From Alkalispirillum mobile (lineage in GTDB: Bacteria > Pseudomonadota > Gammaproteobacteria > Nitrococcales > Halorhodospiraceae): a stretch of DNA of 64,000 bases. A program made the translations under genes and the position numbers. The notes under the pieces were generated by a model that saw only the letters and a program-made list of their open reading frames with translations, was not told the DNA's origin and did not search any database. The stretch lies in NCBI RefSeq assembly GCF_003664325.1, contig NZ_RCDA01000001.1:1676866-1740865 (forward strand), given 5' to 3'. Positions 1 to 8,561 of the stretch are shown here, in pieces. The first letter of the stretch is position 1, and each line of letters starts with the position of its first letter.

Positions 1-612
1 GAGCTGGCGCTGCTCTTCGAGAAGCTGGGCCTGGACACCGAGGCGGTACTGCAGGCCGCCGGCACCAAGTGGAACTTCCTGCCCTTCCGCCCGGGGCTGG
101 TGGGCGGCCACTGCATCGGCGTGGACCCCTACTACCTGACCCACAAGGCCCAGGCGGTAGGCCACCACCCGGAGATGATCCTGGCCGGGCGCAGGGTCAA
201 CGACGGCATGGGCGCGCACATCGCCGACGCCACGGTGCGGGCGATGGTGCGCAAGGGCATCAACCCGGTGGGGGCCCGGGTGCTGCTGATGGGGCTGACG
301 TTCAAGGAGAACTGCCCGGACCTGCGCAACACCCGGGTGACCGATATCCACGCCACGCTGGCCGACTACAACACCGAAGTCACCGTCTACGACCCCTGGG
401 TGGACCCGGCGGAGGCGGAGGAGGAGTACGGCATCACCCCCCTCACCCGGCCACCGGCGGCGGGCAGCTGCGACGCCATCATCGTCGCCGTGCCCCACCG
501 GGAATTCATCGAGATGGGCATCGAGGCGGTGCGCGCCCTGGGCAAGCCCCACGCGGTGGTCTATGACGTCAAGTCGGTGTTCCCGCGTGGCACCACCGAC
601 CTGCGCCTGTAG
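1..612 (+). CDS. nucleotide-sugar (UDP-HexNAc type) 6-dehydrogenase, C-terminal part
   Basis: The frame is open from base 1, so the gene starts before the window; 203 codons remain. The family oxidises UDP-sugars to uronic acids with two NAD+. The segment WNFLPFRPGLVGGHCIGVDP (about residues 24-43 of the fragment) carries the catalytic Cys of the GGHCIGVDPYYL motif and is followed by KAQAVGHHPEMILAGRRVND, which resembles the WbpA/TviB branch acting on UDP-GlcNAc or UDP-GalNAc. The C-terminal UDP-binding Rossmann-like domain is complete (MGLTFKENCPDLRNTR). It lies at the edge of a polysaccharide locus and presumably supplies a uronic-acid precursor. The exact substrate cannot be told from this part. 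Confidence 0.93.
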   Translation, partial: ELALLFEKLGLDTEAVLQAAGTKWNFLPFRPGLVGGHCIGVDPYYLTHKAQAVGHHPEMILAGRRVNDGMGAHIADATVRAMVRKGINPVGARVLLMGLTFKENCPDLRNTRVTDIHATLADYNTEVTVYDPWVDPAEAEEEYGITPLTRPPAAGSCDAIIVAVPHREFIEMGIEAVRALGKPHAVVYDVKSVFPRGTTDLRL

Positions 613-627
613 CGGCCGGGCAACCGG

Positions 628-2067
628 TCAATGGCAGGGCGCGCAGTCCGGTAGCGCCGGCCCGATGCCCTGCCGGCGCCCGGGGTTGAAGGGCTGGTCC
701 GTGCCGTAGGCGCCCCAGCGATCGGTGGTCCGCTCCCGGGCGTTGAAGTCCAGCGACACGTCCGGCAGGCCGCTGGCCGCCGGCTGGGTGGCCTCGTCAC
801 GGCCGAGCGCCCCATCCCGGGGGTACAAATCGAGCTCGTGCAGCGCCGCCAGCGGCGCTACCAGATACTCGCCTGCACGCTCCAGGGACTCGGTGTAGTT
901 TTCGTCTGCCGAAGCCAGCCCGTCCGGCAGGCGCAACGGCCGGTCCGCGAATACGGCGTTGCCCGCCACCTGCTGGGTATGGTCGCCGTGGGGCCGGTCC
1001 AGCCGGATACCGAACCCGCCCGCCACCACGGTGTTATTCAGGATCAGCACCTCCCGAGGCAAATCGTTGTGGGGCATGAAGATCAGCCCGTCCCCCTGGC
1101 GGTTCACGAACAGGTTGTTATACAGCGCCACGTGCCCCTCGCCCTGGAACAGCCGCTCATGGGGATTCTCGTAGAAGAGATTGCCGTAGACCCGGTAGCG
1201 GTCCTCGCTGCCCGGCCCCTCCAGCGGCCAGTGCCCCAGCAGCAGGTTGGGGCGGGCGCGGCCCCCGCTGCTGCCCCCCTCCGATTTGTCGAACACGTTG
1301 TAGCGGATCACCGTCTCCTTGGGATCCACGGGCATGCCGGGCAGGGTGTCGCGGGGGTTCTGGTGCTTGATCTGCATGTTGTAGCCCCGGGTGCGGGCCA
1401 CGTGGTTGTGTTCGATCAGCCCGTTGATGAAGGGCGCACTGCCGTCAGACTGCCCCAGGTAGAGCCCCGTGCCCACGTCGCGGATGTCGTTGTGCCGGAT
1501 CACCCAGTTCCAGGCCGGCACCCGGTTGGTAATGCCGGTATTGCCCTGGCCGCGGTCGTAGTTGCGGATACGCAGATGCTCGAGGGTGATGTCGTGGGCG
1601 TAATTGCCGTGGGCCTCGGCCACCACGCCGGCGATGGGGTGGCGTTGGCCATCCAGGGTCAGGTGGCGCACCACGATGTGGGCGCTGTCCAGCAGACTGA
1701 CGGTATTCGCCCCCGGGCGGCCCAGCAGCACGGCCGGGTCCCCCTCGGCCGGCCCGGAGACGACGATGGGCGCCTCGGCCGTGCCCTGGAGGCGGCGCAG
1801 GGACAGCGGGCGGGGGTACTCGCCCGGCGCCAGCTGCAGCCAGTCCCCGGGCTGCAACCGGGCAACCGCCTCGCGGTAGTCCTCGGGCCCGGCCTGGATG
1901 ACCCGGCGGGGCTCGGGCAGGCCGGAATCCGGGTCGGGGTGCTCACCCGCTGCCACCGCCATGGGCAGCGCCGCCAGCGCCAGCAGCAGACCGAGGCCGC
2001 AGACCTGCCACGCCCAATCCGCCGCCCGCTGGCCGCCGGCTGCCACCCATCGCCCGAAAACCTTCAT
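628..2067 (-). CDS. exported right-handed parallel beta-helix protein with C-terminal CAPCH
   Basis: The protein has 479 residues. A long hydrophobic stretch (about 24-40, LGLLLALAALPMAVAAG) predicts a signal peptide. The body has the turn-rich, N- and V-rich repeat pattern of parallel beta-helix proteins of the polysaccharide-lyase/NosD type (for example VVRHLTLDG, NWVIRHNDIRDV, LIEHNHVART, VALYNNLFVN, VLILNNTVVAGGFGIRL). Such proteins often modify or cut uronate polymers in the periplasm, which fits the adjacent uronate-forming dehydrogenase and the polymerase on the other side. The last five residues are CAPCH, a CxxCH haem-attachment consensus, which is unusual here. No catalytic residues could be assigned, so enzymatic activity is an inference. 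It converges on the dehydrogenase with a 15-base gap. Confidence 0.8.
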   Translation of the reverse strand: MKVFGRWVAAGGQRAADWAWQVCGLGLLLALAALPMAVAAGEHPDPDSGLPEPRRVIQAGPEDYREAVARLQPGDWLQLAPGEYPRPLSLRRLQGTAEAPIVVSGPAEGDPAVLLGRPGANTVSLLDSAHIVVRHLTLDGQRHPIAGVVAEAHGNYAHDITLEHLRIRNYDRGQGNTGITNRVPAWNWVIRHNDIRDVGTGLYLGQSDGSAPFINGLIEHNHVARTRGYNMQIKHQNPRDTLPGMPVDPKETVIRYNVFDKSEGGSSGGRARPNLLLGHWPLEGPGSEDRYRVYGNLFYENPHERLFQGEGHVALYNNLFVNRQGDGLIFMPHNDLPREVLILNNTVVAGGFGIRLDRPHGDHTQQVAGNAVFADRPLRLPDGLASADENYTESLERAGEYLVAPLAALHELDLYPRDGALGRDEATQPAASGLPDVSLDFNARERTTDRWGAYGTDQPFNPGRRQGIGPALPDCAPCH

Positions 2068-2329
2068 CTCAAATCCACCCCCCGGAGATCCGCATTACCG
2101 TGCCAGCGCGCCAGCCCCCGAGGAGCCGACTACAATGGCTGCCAGGGTCCTGTGCGCCCTGTCCCGAAAGACTAGGGCAGGGCCTGGCCATTTGCGCGGG
2201 GTCGCCTGATACCCCACACCGCCCACAGCAACAGGATAGCCGCAGGAAAGGACGGAACCCCGATCATGCCCGGAAGCGCCCCCAGCCATCCGACCGGCCC
2301 CATCAAGGCCGACAACACCGCGAGCGCCC
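2068..2329. other. 262-bp divergent intergenic region
   Basis: The region separates the minus-strand beta-helix gene from the plus-strand VanZ/polymerase gene, so it must hold promoters for both, but I see no clear -35/-10 pair. The minus strand carries a short open frame ending at 2172 with a hydrophobic translation, described under findings. No palindrome or repeat of note was seen. Confidence 0.5.
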
Positions 2330-5300
2330 ATGGCCCCGCGTGAGCCGTGGCAGTACAGCACCTGCGTCATCTGGGCCTGGCTGTCGTTGGCCGGCGCCGT
2401 CTACCTGACCCTGCTGCCCTTCCAGTTCGGTGACGTCACCCTGCAGCAGGCCTGGGAGACCTACCGCAACATGAGCCTGACCGGCCCCGGAGCATCGGGC
2501 CGGGCCCAGTTCATGGCCAACCTCTTCATGTTCATGCCGCTGGGGTTCTTCTGGGCCGCCTGGCTTTCCTACGGGCAGCGCGGGCTGGGGGTGGCCCTGC
2601 GCGCCTTCCTGGCCGTGGCCACCCTCGGCCTGCTGACCACCGCCACGGTGGAGTTCCTGCAGGTCTGGCTGCCCTTCCGCCACCCGGCGGGCGCCGATAT
2701 CGCCGGCAACTTCACCGGCGCGGTGGCCGGTGCACTCGCCTGGTTCGCCCTGCGCGAGCCGCTGGGCCGCTGGGCGCGGGCGCTGTCCCGTCCGGGGCCG
2801 CAGGCCTTGCAGATCGCGCTGGCGATTTACGCCGCGGCCTACGTGGCCGCCGGGCTGGTCCCCTTCGACCTGGTGCTCTCCGCGGACGAACTGGCCCGTC
2901 GACTGCAGTCGGCCTCTGCCTGGGGGCTCTGGACCACGCCGGATGCCTGCACCGCCGGGCTTCGCTGTTACGCCTGGCTGACCCTCGAGGTGGCGGCCGC
3001 CATCCCGGTGGGCCTGCTGTTGGGGTACTGGCTGATGGGCCGGGGCATCGCTCCGTTGCTCGCCGGCATACCGCTGGCCGTCGCGTTGGGTGCCGCGCTG
3101 GAACTGCTCAACCTGTTGACCCTCAGCGGCATCACCGAGGGGCGCTCGGTACTGCTGCGCGCCCTGGGCATCACCCTGGGGCTCATCCTCTGCCGGCACG
3201 GGCCGGCACGGCCCGATGCGCTACTGGACCCGCTGGGGCGGCGCGCCCTGCTCATTGTGGCCCTCGCCACGCCCCTGTACCTGCTGCTCCTGCTGGGGCT
3301 GAACCACGGCCTGGGGCCCTACCACGCCGACTTCGCCCGCGCCTGGGCGCAGTTTGGCGAGCTGCGCCTGATCCCGTTCTATTACCACTACCACGTACCC
3401 GAGATCGTTGCCCTGCGCAGCACGGCGCTGCACCTGGCCATGTATCTGCCGGTGGGGGTGCTGGCCTGGCTCTGGCAGCTGCGGCACCCCCTGGGCCAGC
3501 GCCAGTTCTACACGCTGGCCGTCACCGCCGGTGTACTCACCGCCCTGGCCATGGAGACGGGCAAGCTGTTCGTGGAAAACGCCCGGCCCGACCCGGCCAG
3601 CCTGGTACTGGGCGGACTGGCTGCCTGGGGCGCGGCCGCCACGCTGGCCTGGCTGACCGCCACCAGCGGTGCCATCCGGCAGCGGCCGGAGGCGGACGGC
3701 GCGCCGGAACCCCCGGCCGCACCCCGCTTCGCCCTGACCGGGGAAAGCCCCTGGCACCAGGCGACGGCAGGGCTGTTGCTGCTGTTCACGCTGGCACTGG
3801 CCATCAGCTGGCCGGTGGCCGCCTGGGCCCTGACCCCGGCCCTGATCGGATACGCCGGGCTGCTGCTCTGGCGGCCGCAATTCGGCCTGCTGATCATCCC
3901 GGCGCTCATCCCCACGCTGGACCTGGGCCTGTACACCGGCCGGCTGTACCTCTCGGAGCTCGACCTTTTCCTGGCGGCCACCCTCGCCGTGGTGCTCTGG
4001 CGCTGGCCCCGGCGCCCTGGCCGCAGCCTGCTCGCCACCGCCATCCGCTGGCCGCTCTACCTGCTGCTGGCCTCCACCCTGATCAGTCTGGCCCTCACCC
4101 TGGTGCCACCAGGCCGGATCGACCTGGGACAGCTCTACCACTACGGCCACCAGTGGAACGGGCTGCGGGTGGCCAAGGGGCTGTTCGGTGCCCTGTTGCT
4201 GCTGGGGCTCATGCGCATCACCCCGCTGCCGCGGCGCGAGCAGTTGGAGCACTGGTGCCTGCCCGGCGTGGCGCTCGGGCTGCTCGGTGCGTTGCTCATC
4301 ATCCTGCGCGAGCGCATCACCTATCCCGGGCTACTGGACCTGGACAGCCGCTACCGGATTACCGGCTTTTTTACCGACATGCACGTGGGCGGCCCCAGCG
4401 TGGAGACCTACCTGGTCCTGGCACTGGGGGCAGTGCTGGCCTGGGGGGCGCGCAAGCGCTTTGGGGCAGCGCTCACTCTGCTGGCCACCCTGGGCACCGG
4501 TTACGCCATAGCGGTCACCTATTCCCGGGGTGGTTACCTGGGGCTGGTGGTGGTCCTGCTGCTGTTCCTGGCCCTGGCATTGGTAGCCGCGCTGCGGCGC
4601 CGCCCACCGGCAGGTGAGGGTGACCACCCCGCCCCGGCCCCGGGGCGCGGTCACCTGGTGGCGGCGGCGCTGGCCCCCGTGCTGGCGGTGGCCGCGGTGG
4701 CCATCCCGTTCGCGGACAGTTTTGGCGAACGGCGCCTGGGCCAGGTGGGGCAGGATATGGAGCAACGCATCAGCCACTGGCAGGGCGGCTTGGCGCTGCC
4801 CGGTGGTACGGCATTCTCTCCGATGGTCGGCCGGGGGCTGGGCAGCTTCCCCGAGGCCTACCGTATTGGCAATCCGCAGGGCGTGCTACCGGCCAACTTC
4901 GGCTTCACCCGCAATGACGGGGAGTCCCTCCTGAGGCTCGGCCAGGGCGCCTCCCTGTTCCTGAATCAGCGGGTCTCGCCGCCCACCGGCACCCCGTTGC
5001 AGCTGCGCGCACGCGTACGCAGCGCCGCGCCGGCCGGTCTCGGCATCTACCTCTGCGAAAAGCCGGTGCGCCACTCCTTCGAGTGCCGCAACACCACCCT
5101 GCAACTGCCCGAGGGCTCCGGGTGGGTCACCCTCGGCTGGTCGACCACCACCGAGGGCATGGCGGATCAGGCGTGGCCCTTCCAGCGCGGGCTGGTACTG
5201 TCGCTGAGCAACCGGGGCCGCGACGGCGCCATTATCGACGTGGCCCAGCTGTCGCTCACCGATCCAGAGGGTCGCGAATACCTGCGCAACGGCGACTTCG

Positions 5301-5671
5301 CCCGCATGGGCCAGCACTGGTACATGAGTACCGACAACCTGGACACCTGGCGGCTGGAGAACCAGTGGCTGGAGGTCTACTTCGATCAGGGGGCGCTGGG
5401 GGTGATCGCCTTCGTTTGGCTGACCCTCGCCGGCATGGTGCTGCTGGTGCGGCGCGGCCTGCGGGGCGACGTGACGGCCATGGGCATCGCCGCCGCACTG
5501 GCCGGGGCGTTGACCGTGGGGCTGTTCAGCACCATCTTCTTCTCGGAGCGGATCACGTTGCTTTTCTATCTGCTCCTTCTGCTCGGGGTTGCCGGAACCG
5601 CGCGCGGGTCTAAGCTTGGTCCGGCGGGGGCAACAGCCATGCACCCACCAGGTGACAGGGAGAGGGTTTGA
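2330..5671 (+). CDS. VanZ-repeat / O-antigen ligase-polymerase fusion with periplasmic insert
   Basis: This is a 1113-residue integral membrane protein. Residues 1 to about 460 contain three VanZ-like units. The first shows FMANLFMFMPLGFF and then EFLQVWLPFRHPAGADIAGN, the E-Q-F-P-R-D-N pattern of VanZ; the second and third are more divergent (ELLNLLTLSGITEGRS, LIPFYYHYHVPE). Residues from about 480 to 820 resemble the Wzy/WaaL O-antigen ligase family, including TYSRGGYLGL. A soluble, probably periplasmic segment (about 830-1020) sits between the last polymerase helices and looks like a beta-sandwich/carbohydrate-binding module. Final helices follow. Usual Wzy proteins have about 400-450 residues, so this is a fusion. 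It probably polymerises or ligates the exopolysaccharide. Its stop overlaps the next start by 4 bp. Confidence 0.82.
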   Translation: MAPREPWQYSTCVIWAWLSLAGAVYLTLLPFQFGDVTLQQAWETYRNMSLTGPGASGRAQFMANLFMFMPLGFFWAAWLSYGQRGLGVALRAFLAVATLGLLTTATVEFLQVWLPFRHPAGADIAGNFTGAVAGALAWFALREPLGRWARALSRPGPQALQIALAIYAAAYVAAGLVPFDLVLSADELARRLQSASAWGLWTTPDACTAGLRCYAWLTLEVAAAIPVGLLLGYWLMGRGIAPLLAGIPLAVALGAALELLNLLTLSGITEGRSVLLRALGITLGLILCRHGPARPDALLDPLGRRALLIVALATPLYLLLLLGLNHGLGPYHADFARAWAQFGELRLIPFYYHYHVPEIVALRSTALHLAMYLPVGVLAWLWQLRHPLGQRQFYTLAVTAGVLTALAMETGKLFVENARPDPASLVLGGLAAWGAAATLAWLTATSGAIRQRPEADGAPEPPAAPRFALTGESPWHQATAGLLLLFTLALAISWPVAAWALTPALIGYAGLLLWRPQFGLLIIPALIPTLDLGLYTGRLYLSELDLFLAATLAVVLWRWPRRPGRSLLATAIRWPLYLLLASTLISLALTLVPPGRIDLGQLYHYGHQWNGLRVAKGLFGALLLLGLMRITPLPRREQLEHWCLPGVALGLLGALLIILRERITYPGLLDLDSRYRITGFFTDMHVGGPSVETYLVLALGAVLAWGARKRFGAALTLLATLGTGYAIAVTYSRGGYLGLVVVLLLFLALALVAALRRRPPAGEGDHPAPAPGRGHLVAAALAPVLAVAAVAIPFADSFGERRLGQVGQDMEQRISHWQGGLALPGGTAFSPMVGRGLGSFPEAYRIGNPQGVLPANFGFTRNDGESLLRLGQGASLFLNQRVSPPTGTPLQLRARVRSAAPAGLGIYLCEKPVRHSFECRNTTLQLPEGSGWVTLGWSTTTEGMADQAWPFQRGLVLSLSNRGRDGAIIDVAQLSLTDPEGREYLRNGDFARMGQHWYMSTDNLDTWRLENQWLEVYFDQGALGVIAFVWLTLAGMVLLVRRGLRGDVTAMGIAAALAGALTVGLFSTIFFSERITLLFYLLLLLGVAGTARGSKLGPAGATAMHPPGDRERV

Positions 5672-6402
5672 CGGACAAGGGTTTTGAAGCGCGTTGGCGC
5701 GAGCGCTTCACCGCGCGCGGCGCACAGCTGGATGACGACGCCGGGATTGCCGGCTGGACGCCCACCGGGCTGAACAGTCGTGTCCGCCAGTTCCAGCGCC
5801 TGTGGCAGCAGACACCGGGCCAGGCCGGGCGCTGGCTGGATATCGGCTGTGGCGCCGGCACCTACACCCGCATGCTGCACCAGCAGGGCTATGCCGTGGC
5901 CGGGCTGGATTACTCCGCACCGTCGCTGCACAAGGCCCAGGCGCGCAGCCCGCAAGGCATTCCCTGGCTGGCAGCGGACATCCACCACCTGCCACTGGCC
6001 GACAACACCGCCGACGGCATCCTCTGTTTCGGGGTCATGCAGGCGCTGGCCGACCCGGCCCCGGCACTGGCGGAGCTGCGCCGGGTGCTGAAGCCCGGCG
6101 GCGAGCTCTGGGTCGATGCCCTCAACGCCCGCTGCCTGCCCACGGCCCTGCGGGAACAGCGTCGGCGGCGGGCCGGGCGCCCCCCGCACCTGCGCTACGA
6201 TGACCCGCAGGCCCTGCGCGCCCTGGCGCAAGCCTCCGGGTTGCAAACGGTCGCGCTGCACTGGCTGCCACTGGCCCCCGGGCGACTGTCGGCGCTGCAA
6301 CCCCTGCTGGAGGCCGGTATCAGCCGGGCCGCACTCTCGGCGCTGGCACCCTTGGGAGGAGGCCTGAGCCACTCTTTCATCCTGCGCACCCGGGCGATCT
6401 GA
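5668..6402 (+). CDS. class I SAM-dependent methyltransferase
   Basis: The protein has 244 residues and begins at a TTG that overlaps the upstream stop (TTGA), so the two genes are translationally coupled. It has the class I Rossmann methyltransferase signature: WLDIGCGAGTYTRML (motif I, about residues 50-64), VAGLDYS (motif II acidic residue) and VLKPGGELWVDA (post-motif III). It resembles the Methyltransf_11 family. It is probably a small-molecule or glycan methyltransferase, and coupling to the polymerase suggests a polysaccharide or lipid-linked sugar substrate, but the sequence does not fix the acceptor. Confidence 0.85.
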   Translation: MTDKGFEARWRERFTARGAQLDDDAGIAGWTPTGLNSRVRQFQRLWQQTPGQAGRWLDIGCGAGTYTRMLHQQGYAVAGLDYSAPSLHKAQARSPQGIPWLAADIHHLPLADNTADGILCFGVMQALADPAPALAELRRVLKPGGELWVDALNARCLPTALREQRRRRAGRPPHLRYDDPQALRALAQASGLQTVALHWLPLAPGRLSALQPLLEAGISRAALSALAPLGGGLSHSFILRTRAI

Positions 6403-6731
6403 GTACTGGATGTAAATATTACCAACAGCCCCGCGCCCGGTGCGGGTCCTTCCATGTCAGGCTGCGCCCGGGCCAGAACCTTCTATACTCCGGCTGTGGC
6501 CGCTGACAGCGGCGGATGGGCGGATCGGGAACGGCGCAAGAACGCCAGTCACGTCGGTTTTTTTTACAGACCGATTGGCGACGGCCACACGCTCATTCGA
6601 GTGCCGCGCGCATTATTACGCAGAAACAGCAGGTTGGGAACGGGAAAAGAAGGCGGATCGAATTTTGCATGTAATCATGCAACGATGCCCCAGCGACAAC
6701 CAGCAGGGCGGTCTTTCTCAGGGTGACCCAC
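6403..6731 (+). promoter_or_regulatory. 329-bp leader region upstream of the Tat/PqqD/kinase cassette
   Basis: This gap is visibly less GC-rich than the flanking genes and has no convincing gene. It holds an 11-bp palindrome GTAAATATTAC (6412-6422), a -10-like TATACT (6484-6489) without a clear -35, a GCCGCTG-A-CAGCGGC hairpin (6499-6513), a run of eight T (about 6558-6565) and an 18-bp inverted repeat TTGCATG-TAAT-CATGCAA (6665-6682). It most likely contains the promoter and operator of the downstream cassette. Which elements are functional is not known. Confidence 0.5.
6665..6682. repeat. 18-bp inverted repeat, candidate operator
   Basis: Perfect 7-bp arms TTGCATG and CATGCAA flank TAAT, 49 bp before the ATG of the Tat-signal gene. 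The geometry is that of a dimeric regulator site. No regulator is identified. Confidence 0.5.
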
Positions 6732-7373
6732 ATGGCGCACAAGAACGTGGACAAACCGGAAACCGATAACTCAACGAAGCGACCGCGCGGCGTCAGCCGT
6801 CGGCGTTTCGGCCAGACTGCACTGGCCAGCGCACCCGTGGTGCTGATGGCGATGCACAGTCGCCCGCTCAAGGCCTCGGTCGCGGCCAACTGCACGCCAT
6901 CCGGCTGGGTCTCCGGCAACACCTCGCCCCACCACGAGAAGGAGCCGTGCGGGGGGCGCACCCCGGGCTACTGGGCGGGCGGCAACCCGCATCACCCGCA
7001 GGGCTGGGTGGACAACAAGGACACGCTGGTCAACTCCAGTTACGGGTTCCCCGGCATCACCTATTTCGATGGCAGCGGCCCGGATGGCGAGGCGACCATG
7101 CTGGACGCCGTCAGTGGCCCCGGGCAGTACCCGCTGGGCATCAATTCCACCGACGAGCGGCAGGTCCTGCGCTTCGGCACTGCCGCACTGTTGAATGCCA
7201 AGTACTCGGAGGTCACGGACGGTTATCCCCTCTCCGAGGCCCAGGTGCGCGAGATGGTCATCGCCGTGCTCACCACCGGTTTCTACGAGAGCGGTACCGG
7301 TGAAACGCTGAACATGGAACAGATGCACCGCTTCCTGAAAAACACCATGGAGGCACCCACCTGGGGGCCTTAA
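6732..7373 (+). CDS. Tat-signal exported protein, first gene of HPr-rel-A-like cassette
   Basis: The protein has 213 residues. The ATG at 6732 is preferred over GTG 6723 because AGGGTG lies six bases before it. The N terminus has a twin-arginine signal: SRRRFGQTAL followed by the hydrophobic ASAPVVLMAM, so it is exported folded. The mature part begins with a Cys/Gly/aromatic-rich region (NCTPSGWVSGN, CGGRTPGYWAGGN), a short motif type seen in several exported proteins of unknown function. The rest looks globular. Neighbours are a PqqD-like protein (13-bp gap), an HPr-kinase-like kinase and a nucleotidyltransferase, so it may be the substrate or effector of that set. No enzyme family is recognised. 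Confidence 0.78.
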   Translation: MAHKNVDKPETDNSTKRPRGVSRRRFGQTALASAPVVLMAMHSRPLKASVAANCTPSGWVSGNTSPHHEKEPCGGRTPGYWAGGNPHHPQGWVDNKDTLVNSSYGFPGITYFDGSGPDGEATMLDAVSGPGQYPLGINSTDERQVLRFGTAALLNAKYSEVTDGYPLSEAQVREMVIAVLTTGFYESGTGETLNMEQMHRFLKNTMEAPTWGP

Positions 7374-7386
7374 CCTGGGGTAGCTG

Positions 7387-7656
7387 ATGCAGGACGCTGT
7401 CAGGCTACAGGACTGGGCACTCGCCCCGGAGACCGAGTACCGCTTCTGCGACGACCTGGTGCTGGCCTTCCATGCCGGCACCGGTGATACCCTCGTGCTG
7501 GCGGGAGCCGGGGCAGAGCTGCTAACGCTTCTGGACCGGCCGTCGGCTGATCACCCCGACACCCCCGAACCGGCCCTGCCGGCGCCTGCCGATTGCCAGG
7601 AAGCCCTGGAGGCCCTCCGTGACGCCGGCCTGATCCAGCCGAGGGCGCAAGCCTGA
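7387..7656 (+). CDS. PqqD-family small protein, HPr-rel-A system type
   Basis: The protein has 89 residues, the usual size for PqqD-like RRE (RiPP recognition element) proteins, which bind a leader or substrate and present it to a modifying enzyme. The N-terminal half has the alternating pattern of the PqqD winged-helix fold (YRFCDDLVLAFHAGTGDTLV, then LLTLLDRP). The C-terminal helix is ALEALRDAGLIQP. Its stop overlaps the next ATG by one base (TGATG), showing coupling to the HprK-like kinase. Assignment to the HPr-rel-A family rests mainly on this order of genes, which matches that set. Its binding partner is unknown. Confidence 0.72.
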   Translation: MQDAVRLQDWALAPETEYRFCDDLVLAFHAGTGDTLVLAGAGAELLTLLDRPSADHPDTPEPALPAPADCQEALEALRDAGLIQPRAQA

Positions 7657-8561
7657 TGCAGGTTTCAGAGCTGGGCACCCGGGAACTGCGCCGGCGCCTC
7701 ACCCACGCAGGGCTCTGCCTGCAAACCGGCCCCTTTCGCACCCGCATCCACAGCCGGATACCCGCCGTGGCCGACGGCATTGCCTTTCAGTACCGCGACT
7801 TCCCGGTGGTACCGGCCGACAGCTTTTGCGACTTCCGCTGCCACCTGCGGGCGCCGCGCACCCTGCGCCGCTTCCACCGCCCGCAGGTGCTGTTCCTGGC
7901 CGACGGCCGCAGCATCTTCAAGCCCCTGGCCTACCACCAAGCCTTTCCCATGCTGGAGTGGGGCATGAACTGGTGCGTGGCCAACCAGACGCCCGAACAC
8001 CTGGTCTTCCACGCCGCCGCGCTGGCCCGTGGTGAGCGCGCGTTGATACTCCCCGCGCCGCCGGGTGCCGGGAAAAGCACCCTGTGTGCCGCCCTGGCCC
8101 AGCGGGGCTGGCGCCTGCTCACCGACGAGTCCACCCTGCTGGACCCGGCCAGCGGCAGCGTCTGCGGCCCGGCCCGGCCGGTGAGCCTTAAGAACGCCTC
8201 TATCGAGGTGCTGCGCCGCTTCGCGCCGGAGGCGGTCATAGGCCCCGCCTGCCACGACACCATCAAGGGCACGGTGGCGCACATGCGCCCGCCCGAGGGG
8301 AGCGCGTTGGCGGCCGGGCAACCGGCGCGCCCGGCCTGGCTGGTCTTTCCCCGCTACCAGCCGGGCGCGGAAACCCGTCTCACACCCCGTCACCCGGCGG
8401 AGGCCTTTATGGAAATGGCTTCACAGGCCTTCAACTACGCTAACCTTGGTCGTACTGCCTTTCACGCCACAGCGGACCTGATCGACCAGGTGGAGGCCTA
8501 CGACTTTGTCTACAGCCGACTCGAGGAAGCCATCGACTGCTTCGATGCGCTGGCCGACTGA
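7656..8561 (+). CDS. HprK-related kinase A
   Basis: The protein has 301 residues. Its P-loop APPGAGKST (134-142) follows a conserved HLVFHAAALARGERALILP stretch, the layout of the C-terminal domain of HPr kinase/phosphorylase; LLTDESTLLDP supplies the second acidic motif. HPr kinases phosphorylate a Ser in a protein partner; relatives tailor lasso peptides. No PTS genes are nearby, so HPr itself is an unlikely substrate. It is translationally coupled to the PqqD-like gene and overlaps the following nucleotidyltransferase by about 17 bases, so all three are probably made together. Candidate substrates are the Tat protein upstream or an unseen peptide. Confidence 0.82.
   Translation: MQVSELGTRELRRRLTHAGLCLQTGPFRTRIHSRIPAVADGIAFQYRDFPVVPADSFCDFRCHLRAPRTLRRFHRPQVLFLADGRSIFKPLAYHQAFPMLEWGMNWCVANQTPEHLVFHAAALARGERALILPAPPGAGKSTLCAALAQRGWRLLTDESTLLDPASGSVCGPARPVSLKNASIEVLRRFAPEAVIGPACHDTIKGTVAHMRPPEGSALAAGQPARPAWLVFPRYQPGAETRLTPRHPAEAFMEMASQAFNYANLGRTAFHATADLIDQVEAYDFVYSRLEEAIDCFDALAD

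Noticed and set aside
6440-6769. Short open frames in the 6403-6731 gap as possible precursor peptides
   Set aside because: They have no ribosome site, no leader-core pattern and run into the following gene in another frame.
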